Of a stretch of DNA of 64,000 nucleotides, positions 1-8,447 are shown in pieces (positions within the stretch are counted from its first letter, which is position 1; every line of letters starts with the position of its first letter). Source of the DNA: Myxococcus fulvus (GTDB lineage: Bacteria; Myxococcota; Myxococcia; Myxococcales; Myxococcaceae). Location: contig NZ_FOIB01000003.1 of NCBI RefSeq assembly GCF_900111765.1, positions 868,001-932,000 on the forward strand. Reading direction: 5' to 3'. A program made the position numbers and the translations under genes. The notes below the pieces were generated by a model, which ran no database searches, was not told the origin of the DNA, and worked only from the letters and a program-made list of their open reading frames with translations.

Positions 1-272
1 GGAGCGTGGCGCGCGGCCGTAGAGCAATGGCGGTGCCACGGCGAGCGCAAGGTGCCATGGCGGTGCGTCCCCGGGCGTGAAGAAGCATGAAGAAGGGATG
101 TTGGACTGTCGTGGGGTGTCGGGCTTCCGGCGGGGTGCCGGATATCCGGCGGGGTGGCCGCGCGGGACTCCGACACCTGGCGGGCGGCCGTGGCGTGGAA
201 GCCCTGGCATGCGGTTTGCCATCGAGGGCGGGCGTCACGCGGCGCGAGGCCGCGGCATCGAGGGGAGACTCC
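1..272. other. Leader region before the export operon; no supported gene
   Basis: No convincing gene is seen. Bases 2-22 could be the last codons of an upstream gene on the + strand, ending in TAG at 20-22, but this cannot be tested from the window. Open frames that extend leftward from the membrane-fusion gene lack protein-like composition, and that gene has a better start at 273. The rest presumably holds the promoter of the ABC operon. E. coli ybhGFSR is preceded by a TetR-type regulator (CecR), so one might lie just upstream. Confidence 0.3.
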
Positions 273-1337
273 ATGCGACGTGCCGTCGTGTTGTTCGTGG
301 TCCTGGTGGTGGCGCTCGCCACGCTCCTGGGCGTGCGCATCCTGAAGGACCGACGGGCCGCGGAGGGGCCGGCGGGAGGCTCGGGGGTGGTGGAGGGCAC
401 GGCGGTGGACCTGCGCGCCCGCATCAACGCCCGCGTGCTGTCGCGGCATGTGGAGGAAGGCGCGCGCGTGGAGAAGGGCGCGGTGCTCGTCACCCTCGAC
501 TGCACCGAGCCCGAGGCCGGGCTGGAGGAGGCTCGCGCGAGGTTGTCCATGGCCCAGGCGCAGGCGGACGCGGCGCGAGCGGCGGCGGTGGCCGCGGGCC
601 GCAGCAGCGAGGCGGTGGCGGCGCAGGCCCAGGGAAGCCAGGCGCAGATCGCCTCGCTGGCGGACCAGCAGGGCCTGGCCCAGCGGCAGGCGGACCGGCT
701 CCAGAAGATGGGCGATGCGACCACGGAGGCCGCGTTGGACCAGGCCCGCGCGCAGGCGCAGTCGTTGGAGCAGCAGCTCGCGGCGGCGCGCCATGCGAGC
801 ACGGCCGCGTCCCGTCAGGCCCGCGCGGCCACCGAGCAGGAGCGCGCGAGCGTGCAGCAGGCGGAGTCCGCCCTTCGCGCCATCCAGGCCGCGGAGGCCA
901 CGGTGCGGCGAGCCCAGGTCTCCGTGTCGGAGTGTGAGCTGCGCGCGCCGTTGAGCGGGACGGTGGAGACGCTGGCGCTGGAGGTGGGGGAGCTCGCCCT
1001 GCCCGGCGCCGTCGTGGCGCGGCTGGTCGACACGCATCGTCCCAAGGCGACCTTCTATCTGCCGAACGCGGAGCTCGCGGCGGCGCGGCCAGGCCAGTCC
1101 GCCACGGTGCGCGCGGATGCGTATCCCGACCGCACCTTCAATGCCCGCGTGGTGACGGTGGCGCGCGAGGCCGCCTTCACGCCTCGCAACGTGCAGACGC
1201 GCGGCGACCGCGACAGGCTCGTCTATCCCGTGGAGGTGCACATCGAGGCGCCCGCGGAGGTGCTGCTGCCCGGCATGCCGGTGGAGATCACCCTGGGCCC
1301 GGTGAACGACGCGGCGGTGGCGGAGCAGCGGCCATGA
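273..1337 (+). CDS. HlyD-family periplasmic membrane-fusion protein of an ABC exporter
   Basis: This is the periplasmic adaptor (354 aa) of a tripartite ABC exporter, linking the inner-membrane pump to an outer-membrane channel. An N-terminal membrane anchor (about residues 5-22) is followed by a lipoyl-like half, a long Ala/Gln/Arg-rich alpha-helical hairpin (about 90-215), the second lipoyl half (LRAPLSGTVETL) and a beta-barrel domain. Start ATG 273 follows AGGGGAG (261-267); the frame is open further upstream but without protein-like sequence. The stop overlaps the next gene by 4 nt. Gene order matches E. coli ybhG-F-S-R, so this is the YbhG equivalent. The substrate cannot be read from sequence; YbhFSR-type pumps are linked to drug or cation efflux. 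Confidence 0.88.
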   Translation: MRRAVVLFVVLVVALATLLGVRILKDRRAAEGPAGGSGVVEGTAVDLRARINARVLSRHVEEGARVEKGAVLVTLDCTEPEAGLEEARARLSMAQAQADAARAAAVAAGRSSEAVAAQAQGSQAQIASLADQQGLAQRQADRLQKMGDATTEAALDQARAQAQSLEQQLAAARHASTAASRQARAATEQERASVQQAESALRAIQAAEATVRRAQVSVSECELRAPLSGTVETLALEVGELALPGAVVARLVDTHRPKATFYLPNAELAAARPGQSATVRADAYPDRTFNARVVTVAREAAFTPRNVQTRGDRDRLVYPVEVHIEAPAEVLLPGMPVEITLGPVNDAAVAEQRP

Positions 1338-2095
1338 GCACCTGCCCCGACGTGGACGTGTCGCTGGAGGACGTCCGCCGGAGCTTCGGGAAGGCCCTGG
1401 CGCTGCGAGGTGTGTCGCTGGCCGTGCAGCCCGGCGAGGTCTACGGACTGGTGGGCCCGGATGGCGCGGGGAAGACGACGGCCATCCGATTGATGGCGGG
1501 GCTGCTGCTGCCGGACGCGGGGCGCGTGAGGATGCTCGGTGAGGACCCGGCGGACACGCGCTCGCAGGTGCGCGAGTCCCTGGGCCTGGTGCCCCAGCGC
1601 AACACGCTCTACGGCGACCTGAGCGTCGACGAGAACCTGCGCTTCTTCGCGCGGCTGTTCGGCCTGTCGCGCGAGGACTTCGCCGAGCGGCGCGAGCGAC
1701 TGCTGGACATCACCCGCCTGGGGCGCTTCACCGAGCGGCGCGCGGATGCGCTGTCCGGAGGCATGTACAAGAAGCTGGCGCTGGCGTGCGCCCTGCTCCA
1801 CCGGCCTCGCGTGCTGCTGCTGGATGAGCCCACCAACGGCGTGGACCCGGTGAGCCGCCGCGAGCTGTGGGAGCTGCTGTACTCGCTGGTCCATGAAGGC
1901 ATGACGCTGCTGGTGTCCACGCCGTACATGGACGAGGCGGCCCGGTGTCATCGGGTGGGCCTGCTCTACTCGGGCACCCTCATCGCGGAGGGAGACCCGA
2001 GGGCCCTGGCGCGCGAGCACGGCGCCGCGGCGTCCAACTTCGAGGCCGTGTTCCTGGCGTTGGTCGAGAAGCACACCGGCGGGAGGGCCGCATGA
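1334..2095 (+). CDS. ABC exporter ATPase 1 (N-terminal-half YbhF equivalent)
   Basis: Nucleotide-binding protein of 253 aa. It has Walker A GPDGAGKTT (residues 41-49), Q-loop Gln88, signature LSGGM (140-144) and Walker B VLLLDE (160-165). In the switch region (STPYMDEA) the usual H-loop histidine is a proline at residue 197, whereas the partner ATPase keeps the His. E. coli YbhF carries two such domains in one chain; here they are separate genes, so a heterodimer with one degenerate site is likely (inference). The start overlaps the previous stop by 4 nt and its own stop overlaps the next start (ATGA), indicating translational coupling. Confidence 0.92.
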   Translation: MSTCPDVDVSLEDVRRSFGKALALRGVSLAVQPGEVYGLVGPDGAGKTTAIRLMAGLLLPDAGRVRMLGEDPADTRSQVRESLGLVPQRNTLYGDLSVDENLRFFARLFGLSREDFAERRERLLDITRLGRFTERRADALSGGMYKKLALACALLHRPRVLLLDEPTNGVDPVSRRELWELLYSLVHEGMTLLVSTPYMDEAARCHRVGLLYSGTLIAEGDPRALAREHGAAASNFEAVFLALVEKHTGGRAA

Positions 2096-3030
2096 CGCCG
2101 GCCATCGAGGTGCGTCACCTGACGCGCAGGTTCGGCGCCTTCACCGCCGTGGACGACGTGAGCTTCGACGTGGGGACCGGAGAGATTTTTGGCTACCTGG
2201 GCGCGAACGGCGCGGGCAAGTCCACCACCATCCGGATGCTGTGTGGCCTCTTGCGGCCCACGGGCGGAGACGCGCGGGTCGCGGGCTTCGACGTGGAGCA
2301 CGAGCCCGAGCGCGTGAAGGCGGGCATCGGCTACATGTCCCAGAAGTTCTCGCTCTACCTGGACCTGAGCGTGCGCGCGAACCTGGAGTTCTTCGCGTCC
2401 GCGTATGGCGCGCATGGGAAGGAGCTGCGCACGCGCATCGGCGAGATGGTGGAGCGCATGCAACTGGAGGCGGTGCGGGACGAGGTGACGGGTGCGCTGC
2501 CCGGCGGCATGCAGCAGCGCGTGGCGCTGGCGAGCGCGGTGCTGCACCGGCCTCGCATCGTATTCCTCGACGAGCCCACCGCGGGCGTGGACCCGGTGCA
2601 GCGGCGCTCCTTCTGGGAGCTGATTCGCGACCTCGCGTCCCGTGGCACCACCGTCTTCGTCACCACGCACTACATGGACGAGGCGGAGAACTGCGCCCGC
2701 ATCGGCATCATGGTGGATGGGAAGCTGGTGGCGCTCGACACGCCGTCGGGCCTGAAGGCGACGCACGCGCCGGGCCGGGTGCTGGAGGTGCGCGGGCCGA
2801 ACCTGTCCTCGGCGCTCGACTCGTTGCGCGGCATGGACGGGGTGCTGGATGTGAGCCGCTTCGGCTCGGGGGCCACGGTGCGGGTGGACCCGGCGCGGCT
2901 TGCCTCGGAGACGCTGGCCGGGTGGCTGCGGGCTCGGGGTGTGGACCCGTTGGAGCTGGAGGACTCGGCGCCAACGCTGGATGACGTGTTCCTGGCGCTC
3001 ACGGCCCGCGCGCAGCGGGGAGATGACTGA
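2092..3030 (+). CDS. ABC exporter ATPase 2 (C-terminal-half YbhF equivalent)
   Basis: Second nucleotide-binding subunit (312 aa) of the same exporter. Walker A is GANGAGKST (37-45), the signature is a variant LPGGM (136-140), Walker B is IVFLDE (156-161) and the H-loop is intact (TTHYMDEA, His193). A C-terminal extension of about 80 residues resembles the regulatory tail of DrrA/CcmA-type ATPases. ATG 2092 overlaps the upstream stop by 4 nt; longer versions of this frame reach into ATPase 1 and are rejected. It should pair with ATPase 1 and drive the two ABC-2 permeases that follow. Confidence 0.92.
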   Translation: MTPAIEVRHLTRRFGAFTAVDDVSFDVGTGEIFGYLGANGAGKSTTIRMLCGLLRPTGGDARVAGFDVEHEPERVKAGIGYMSQKFSLYLDLSVRANLEFFASAYGAHGKELRTRIGEMVERMQLEAVRDEVTGALPGGMQQRVALASAVLHRPRIVFLDEPTAGVDPVQRRSFWELIRDLASRGTTVFVTTHYMDEAENCARIGIMVDGKLVALDTPSGLKATHAPGRVLEVRGPNLSSALDSLRGMDGVLDVSRFGSGATVRVDPARLASETLAGWLRARGVDPLELEDSAPTLDDVFLALTARAQRGDD

Positions 3031-4168
3031 CGCCATGGCCCCGACACGCGCGAATCATCGGGTGGGACGCATCCTCGCGATGGCGGAGAAGGAGGTGCTG
3101 CACATCCGCCGGGACATCCGCACCCTGTATCTGGCCCTGGCGATGCCGGTGCTGATGCTGGTGCTGTTCGGCTTCGGCATCAGCTTCGACGTGGACCACC
3201 TGGAGCTGGCGGTGGTGGACCAGGACCGCACGGACCTGTCTCGCGAGCTGGTGCGCCACGTCACCGCGTCGAACGAGTTCGTCGTCACGCATGAAGGCAC
3301 CTCCCCCGAAGCCGCCCTGGGCGAGCTGCGCCGTGGCGCGGTGACGGGCGTGCTGCTGCTGAACAAGGGGTTCGCGGAGGACGTGAAGCGCGGTGGCGCG
3401 CGGGTGCAGTGGTTGGTGGATGGCTCGGACGGCAACACGGCGACCCAGGCGCTCGCGAAGGCGCAGGCGCTGGTGCAGATGGCGGGTCGCTCGATGGGGG
3501 GCACGGTGCTGCTCGCGGCGCCGCCGCTGGAGGCGCGCGTGCGAACGCTGTTCAACCCGGATGCGCGCTCCGCGATGTTCCTGGTGCCGGGGCTGGCCGC
3601 GTACCTGCTGGCCATCGTCGCGGTGCTCATCACCGCGCTGACGGTGGCGCGCGAGTGGGAGCGAGGCTCCATGGAGCAGCTCTTCGCGACGCCGGTGGGA
3701 CGGCTGGAGATCGTCGTCGGCAAGCTGCTGCCCTACCTGGGCATCGGCCTGCTCCAGGTGTTGCTGGTGCTGACGGTGGGGGCCTGGGTGTTCGACGTGC
3801 CGGTGCGAGGCAGCCTGGTGGTCCTGGGGTTGGGCTCGGTCCTGTTCCTGGTGGGGATGCTGGGTCAGGGGCTGCTCATCTCGGTGGTGACGCGCAACCA
3901 GGTGGTGGCGACGCAGGTGGCGACGATGACGTCGGTGCTGCCGTCGATGTTGCTGTCGGGGTTCATCTTCCCCATCGAGAACCTGCCGGTGCCGCTGAAG
4001 CTCATCAGCACGTTGATTCCGGCGCGGTACTACGTGGCGACGCTGCGCGGAGTGCTCCTGCGCGGCAATGGCATGGAGGTGCTGTGGCCGCAGTTGGTGG
4101 CCCTGGCCCTGTTCGCGCTCGTCGTGCTGGCGCTGGCGACCCGCCGCTTCCAGCGGCGCCTGGATTGA
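3023..4168 (+). CDS. ABC-2 type permease, first subunit
   Basis: Inner-membrane permease (381 aa) of the ABC-2 family. One N-terminal membrane helix (LYLALAMPVLMLVLFGFGIS) is followed by a soluble periplasmic domain of about 170 residues and then five hydrophobic segments, ending in the family motif region around IPARYYVATLRGVLLRG. This is the layout of YbhS/YbhR. The start is either ATG 3023, overlapping the ATPase 2 stop by 8 nt, or ATG 3035, which is better spaced from GGGGAG (3017-3022). The paralogue follows directly, so the pump is expected to use a permease heterodimer. Confidence 0.9.
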   Translation: MTDAMAPTRANHRVGRILAMAEKEVLHIRRDIRTLYLALAMPVLMLVLFGFGISFDVDHLELAVVDQDRTDLSRELVRHVTASNEFVVTHEGTSPEAALGELRRGAVTGVLLLNKGFAEDVKRGGARVQWLVDGSDGNTATQALAKAQALVQMAGRSMGGTVLLAAPPLEARVRTLFNPDARSAMFLVPGLAAYLLAIVAVLITALTVAREWERGSMEQLFATPVGRLEIVVGKLLPYLGIGLLQVLLVLTVGAWVFDVPVRGSLVVLGLGSVLFLVGMLGQGLLISVVTRNQVVATQVATMTSVLPSMLLSGFIFPIENLPVPLKLISTLIPARYYVATLRGVLLRGNGMEVLWPQLVALALFALVVLALATRRFQRRLD

Positions 4169-4184
4169 ACGGAGGGACACGGAC

Positions 4185-5321
4185 ATGCATCCGCTGATGG
4201 TGCAGTACCGCGCCGTGGTGGTGAAGGAGGTGCGCCAGACGGCCAGGGACAAGCGCGTCATGGCCCTGCTGACGCTGGCGCCCCTGATGCAACTCTTCCT
4301 GCTGGGCTTCGCGGTGAACTTCGACGTGCGCCATGTCCCCACGGTGGTGGTGGACCGGGACAGGACGGCGGAGAGCCGCGACTACACGCGCTCCCTGCTG
4401 GCCGGGGACACGCTGGACTTGAAGGCCGAGTTCCCCGACGAGCGCACCGCCGAGGCGGCGTTGGAGCGAGGCGAGGCCTCGGTCGCGCTCATCATTCCCC
4501 GGGACTTCCAGAAGGATGTCTTGAAGGGCCAGGGCGCGCAGGTGCAGGCGCTGGTGGATGGCTCGGACCCGACGCGCTCGTCCGTCGCGGGGAACGCCGT
4601 GGCGCAGTTCGCGGTGCTGCGCGCGACCCAGCTCGCCTCGGCCCAGGCCCGGCGGCAGGGAGACCTGCTTCCCCACGCCCTCGTGGAGTTGGTGCCGCGC
4701 GTGCTCTACAACCCGGAGCTGGCCACGTCCGTGTACGTGGTGCCGGGCATCGCGGCGATGCTGCTGCTCATTGTCACCACCGTCATCATGGCCATGGGCT
4801 TGTCGCGTGAGCGCGAGACGGGGACGCTGGAGCAGCTCCAGGTGACGCCGCTGCGTCCCGGCATCCTGATGGCCGGCAAGGTGACACCGTTCCTGCTCAT
4901 CGGCTTGGTGGACGTGGGGCTCGCGCTGTGCGTGGGCGTGTGGGTCTTCGGCGTGCCGCTGCGTGGCAGCCTGACGCTCGTCACGGTGGCCACGCTCTTC
5001 TACCTCTTGTCCACGCTGGGCGTGGGGCTGCTCATCGCCACGGTGAGCCGCACGCAGCAGCAGGCGTTCGTCGGAGGCTTCCTCTTCGTGCTGCCCGCGG
5101 TGCTGCTGTCGGGGGTGATGAGCCCCGTCCGGGCGATGCCGGACTGGCTCGCGTGGGTGACGTACCTGAACCCGGTGCGCTACTACGTGGAGGTGCTGCG
5201 GGGTGTGCTGTTGAGGGAGGCGGAGCTGCCGGACTTGTGGCTGCAACTGGTCCTGCTCGCCCTCTTCGGCGTCGTGATGATGGCCGTGGCGGCGCGGCGG
5301 TTCCAGAAGACGTCCGCCTGA
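4185..5321 (+). CDS. ABC-2 type permease, second subunit
   Basis: Paralogous ABC-2 permease (378 aa) with the same plan as its neighbour: helix 1 (MALLTLAPLMQLFLLGFAVN), a large periplasmic domain, then a five-helix bundle with the closing motif LNPVRYYVEVLRGVLLRE. ATG 4185 follows a strong GGAGGG (4171-4176). It is the last gene of the five-gene operon; a 9-bp stem-loop lies 22 nt after its stop. The two permeases are clearly related yet diverged, consistent with a fixed heterodimer (inference). Confidence 0.9.
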   Translation: MHPLMVQYRAVVVKEVRQTARDKRVMALLTLAPLMQLFLLGFAVNFDVRHVPTVVVDRDRTAESRDYTRSLLAGDTLDLKAEFPDERTAEAALERGEASVALIIPRDFQKDVLKGQGAQVQALVDGSDPTRSSVAGNAVAQFAVLRATQLASAQARRQGDLLPHALVELVPRVLYNPELATSVYVVPGIAAMLLLIVTTVIMAMGLSRERETGTLEQLQVTPLRPGILMAGKVTPFLLIGLVDVGLALCVGVWVFGVPLRGSLTLVTVATLFYLLSTLGVGLLIATVSRTQQQAFVGGFLFVLPAVLLSGVMSPVRAMPDWLAWVTYLNPVRYYVEVLRGVLLREAELPDLWLQLVLLALFGVVMMAVAARRFQKTSA

Positions 5322-5342
5322 GGTGGTGTGGGGCGGAGTCGT

Positions 5343-5377
5343 CAGGGGAGCGAGCGCTTCGGAGGCCCGCTCCCCTG
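5343..5377 (+). terminator. Stem-loop after the ABC export operon
   Basis: Perfect 9-bp inverted repeat, CAGGGGAGC (5343-5351) and GCTCCCCTG (5369-5377), with a 17-nt loop, 22 nt downstream of the last exporter gene. There is no T-run, as is common in GC-rich genomes, so intrinsic termination is plausible rather than certain. Confidence 0.45.
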
Positions 5378-5432
5378 CGCTCGCACTGTGACTGGAAAGC
5401 GCGCGGGGCGTGCGTTACAGGCGGGCACCAGC

Positions 5433-6719
5433 ATGTCCGAGACCGCCGCCCCTGCCCTCTCCGTCTTCCGTCATCGGGATTTCCGCCTCTACCAGATCGC
5501 CCGGCTCTGCGCGGTGCTCGCCATGCAGGTCGAGTCGGTGGCCATCGGCTGGCAGGTGTACGAGGTCACGGGGAGCGCGCTGGCGCTCGGGTACACGGGG
5601 CTCTCGCAGTTCGTGCCCTTCCTGTGCTTCTGCCTGATTGGTGGACAGGTCGCGGACCGGTTCGACCGGAGGAAGATCCTCGCCATCTGTCAGGGCGTGA
5701 TGTTGCTGTGCAGCCTGGCGCTGCTGTCGTTCTCGCTGGGGCACATCCGGGATGTCCGCTTCGTGTACGGCGTGCTGGTGCTGTTCGGCACGGCGCGCGC
5801 GTTCTACGCGCCGGCGGGCTCGGCGCTCACGCCGCACCTGGTGCCGAAAGAGGAGCTGACGCGCGCGGTGGCGGTGAACTCCACCACGTGGCAGGTGGCC
5901 ACCATCGCGGGGCCGGCGGTGGGCGGTGTGCTCTATGGGTGGGCGGGACCGACGGGCGCGTATCTGGGCTCGGCCACGCTGTGCGCGCTGACGGTGGTGT
6001 GGATCCTCTCGCTGAAGGTGCGGACGGGGCGGGCCTCCTCGGCGCCCCTGTCGTTCTCCACGCTGGTGGCGGGGCTGGGGTTCGTGCGCCGGCAGCGGCT
6101 GTTGCTGGGCAGCATCACGCTGGACCTGTTCGCGGTGCTGCTGGGGGGCGCGGTGGCGCTGCTGCCCATCTATGCGCGGGACGTGTTGCACACGGGGCCG
6201 TGGGGGCTGGGGCTCTTGCGGTGTGCTCCGGCGGCGGGCGCGGCGTTGGTGGCGGTGGTGCTGGCGATGCGGCCGCTGGGGGGACGGGCGGGCGTGAAGA
6301 TGTTCGTGGCGGTGGCCATCTTCGGTGCGGCGACGCTGGTGTTCGGGATGAGTCGCTCGCTGCCGTTGTCGCTGCTCGCGCTGGCGGTGGCCGGCGCGGC
6401 GGACATGGTGAGCGTGGTGGTGCGTCACACGCTGGAGTTGATGGCCACGCCGGACGAGATGCGTGGGCGGGTGGGCGCGGTGAACATGATGTGCATCGGC
6501 GCCTCCAACGAGCTGGGTGAGTTCCGCGCGGGTTGGCTCGCGGAGCACGTGGGCGCGGTGCCCGCCGTGGTGACGGGCGCGGTGGGGACGCTGGCCATCG
6601 TGGTGCTCTGGGCCTGGGGGTTCCCCGAGCTGCGGCGCGTGGACCGGCTGGAGACGGCGGCGCGAGGCACGCAGCCCGAGCCCCGGGAGGCCGAGGCGCC
6701 TGCCTCACAGGTGGGGTGA
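5433..6719 (+). CDS. MFS transporter, EntS-like exporter family
   Basis: Major facilitator protein (428 aa, about 12 hydrophobic segments). The motif between helices 2 and 3 (GGQVADRFDRRKIL) is the classic MFS motif A. The opening (FRHRDFRLYQIARL) and FRAGWLAEHVGAVPAVVTGA near the C-terminus are typical of the EntS/enterobactin-exporter-like group that pumps small hydrophobic molecules or siderophores outward. ATG 5433 lies about 110 nt after the ABC operon and beyond its hairpin, so it is probably transcribed separately. The substrate is unknown. Confidence 0.85.
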   Translation: MSETAAPALSVFRHRDFRLYQIARLCAVLAMQVESVAIGWQVYEVTGSALALGYTGLSQFVPFLCFCLIGGQVADRFDRRKILAICQGVMLLCSLALLSFSLGHIRDVRFVYGVLVLFGTARAFYAPAGSALTPHLVPKEELTRAVAVNSTTWQVATIAGPAVGGVLYGWAGPTGAYLGSATLCALTVVWILSLKVRTGRASSAPLSFSTLVAGLGFVRRQRLLLGSITLDLFAVLLGGAVALLPIYARDVLHTGPWGLGLLRCAPAAGAALVAVVLAMRPLGGRAGVKMFVAVAIFGAATLVFGMSRSLPLSLLALAVAGAADMVSVVVRHTLELMATPDEMRGRVGAVNMMCIGASNELGEFRAGWLAEHVGAVPAVVTGAVGTLAIVVLWAWGFPELRRVDRLETAARGTQPEPREAEAPASQVG

Positions 6720-6721
6720 CA

Positions 6722-6916
6722 TCAGGCTGCGGCGCCCTCGTAGCTGACGCGCAGGCCACGGTGCGTCACGGTGATGACGGGGCGGCCCATCCATCCGCAG
6801 TGCTTGCAGACGCCGCTGGGACCTGACGCCGTGACACGCACGGGCAGGTCCGATGCGCAGACGGGGCAACCCTCGGGAATCTTGAAGTCGCGCGATGCGG
6901 GGTGTGCTTCGGTCAT
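6722..6916 (-). CDS. Small zinc-ribbon protein (64 aa)
   Basis: Hypothetical protein beginning MTEAHPASRDFKIPEG. It contains two Cys pairs, CPVC and CKHC, about 18 residues apart, making a rubredoxin/zinc-ribbon-like knuckle, followed by a short beta-rich end (GRPVITVTHRGLRVSYEG). The frame is open to 6982, but ATG 6916 gives the compact form; no strong ribosome-binding site is visible. It is convergent with the MFS gene, with stops almost touching. Function unknown; nucleic-acid or protein binding is a guess from the fold. Confidence 0.6.
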   Translation of the reverse strand: MTEAHPASRDFKIPEGCPVCASDLPVRVTASGPSGVCKHCGWMGRPVITVTHRGLRVSYEGAAA

Positions 6917-7007
6917 GCATTTGAGGTAACGCAGGCGTCGACCTCCGCAAGCGCGCGGGCCGTGCTGGGAGCAGGCGGGCACACGAGGGGCTGTGTGCCG
7001 TGTCGCT

Positions 7008-8234
7008 TCAGGTGGCCTCGTCGAGGAGCCGGCGATAGGCGCGGACGATCTCCGCGTCGGTGAGGTCGTTGAGGCCCTCGGTGACCTCGATTTCGGTGTC
7101 GATGATTCCGGGGACCCGCGTGGGGGCGAAGCCTCCCAGCCAGATGCGTGATTCCTTCGCCTGGGCGAGGGAGCGGAGCGAGAAGGACTGGGCGTCGCCT
7201 CGGACGTAGACGCGGAACATGTTCGTCTGGATGGGACGGGGTTGCACGGTGAGCCGTGGGTCCGCGGCCAGGGCTTCGCTCAAGGCCTTGGTACGGCGGA
7301 ACAGCGCGGGGAGGCCGGCGATGGCGCCATCGAGACGCATCGCCGCGGAGGCGACGTAGGGATAGTGGTGGTAGAGGTTGCCGCCGTGTCGGTGGCGCCA
7401 CAGGCGGGCTTCGCGGATGAAGTCCTCGCTGCCCACGAGCATGGCTCCGCTCAGCGCGCCGATGCGCTTGTAGAGGGAGACATAGACGGAGTCGAAGCCT
7501 CGGCAGATGTCGGCGAGGGGGCGGTCGTAGAAGGGCTGGCACTCCCACAGGCGGGCGCCGTCCATGTGCAGCTTCACGTTCTTTTCGCGACAGGTGCTCT
7601 TGAGCTCCTGGAGTTGTTCCCAGGTCTGGAGCTGGCCGCCCAGCCAGCGCACGGGGAGCTCGACGCTGACGGTGCCGAGGGGGTCCGGTGAGTGTTGTAC
7701 GTCGCGGGCGAGGAGCGGACGGGTCCAGGGCGAGAGGATGACGTCGCGCAGGTTGTGGAGGACGACGTGGCTGCTGTCCTCGTGCAGCACGTGGTGCGAG
7801 GACGGGTGGAGGCCGACGTTCCGGTTGCCGCGCGCATCCGCGTAGATGCGGAGCGCGATGAGCTGGGCCATGGTGCCGGTGGGCATGTAGCAGCCGGCCG
7901 GGAAGCCGAGCAGCGTCGCGAGCTTCTTCTCGAAGGACTCGACCAGCTCGCCCTGCCCGTAGAAGTCGCTGCCGGCGCCCTGGCGGCGCATCCATTCACC
8001 GATGGCGATGAGCTCCGCGGCGGGGTCGGGAGCGATGGTGCCGGTGACGGAGCCGCGACAGGCGCGGCGGATCGCATCGACCTCGGCGCGGGTGGGTGGC
8101 GCGGTCGCGGGTTTCGAGGCCTGGGGCTTCGCGGGGGCGGCGGCGTGTGAGACGACGGGGGCGAGCAGCGCGCTCCCCGCGAGCAGGCGGGTCAACGCGA
8201 GGAACTCACTGCGGCTGAAGCGGTGGTGGGACAT
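7008..8234 (-). CDS. PLP-dependent threonine-aldolase-like enzyme with an N-terminal export-type signal
   Basis: A 408-aa enzyme of the low-specificity threonine aldolase / beta-eliminating lyase family. Family marks are LHMDGARLWE (Asp225 binds the PLP ring nitrogen) and SLYKRIGALSGAM (Lys256, predicted Schiff-base lysine). The start at 8234 is set by GAGGAG (minus strand, 8241-8246), although the frame runs on to 9926. The first ~35 residues look like an export signal: SRSEFL followed by a hydrophobic stretch ending VVSHAAAPA. It resembles a Tat signal but has only one arginine, and an exported PLP aldolase is unusual. The product could act on beta-hydroxy amino acids in the periplasm. Confidence 0.82.
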   Translation of the reverse strand: MSHHRFSRSEFLALTRLLAGSALLAPVVSHAAAPAKPQASKPATAPPTRAEVDAIRRACRGSVTGTIAPDPAAELIAIGEWMRRQGAGSDFYGQGELVESFEKKLATLLGFPAGCYMPTGTMAQLIALRIYADARGNRNVGLHPSSHHVLHEDSSHVVLHNLRDVILSPWTRPLLARDVQHSPDPLGTVSVELPVRWLGGQLQTWEQLQELKSTCREKNVKLHMDGARLWECQPFYDRPLADICRGFDSVYVSLYKRIGALSGAMLVGSEDFIREARLWRHRHGGNLYHHYPYVASAAMRLDGAIAGLPALFRRTKALSEALAADPRLTVQPRPIQTNMFRVYVRGDAQSFSLRSLAQAKESRIWLGGFAPTRVPGIIDTEIEVTEGLNDLTDAEIVRAYRRLLDEAT

Positions 8235-8447
8235 CGAGCACTCCTCGGGCACGGATGAAGGTCCTCGCGATTGAGCGTAATCGCGTGGCCCGTGCGACTT
8301 GGGCGATTCCCGCCTCTGACACACGCAATCCCGGATGCGGACGGCGGAGTCCTGGATGGGTTCAGCGCCCTCGTTGGCGCCATGGCCCGAGTCACCCCTG
8401 CCCCGCCTTGATGCGCCGGAGGCTTTCGCGCGAAGGTGCTGTCCACC

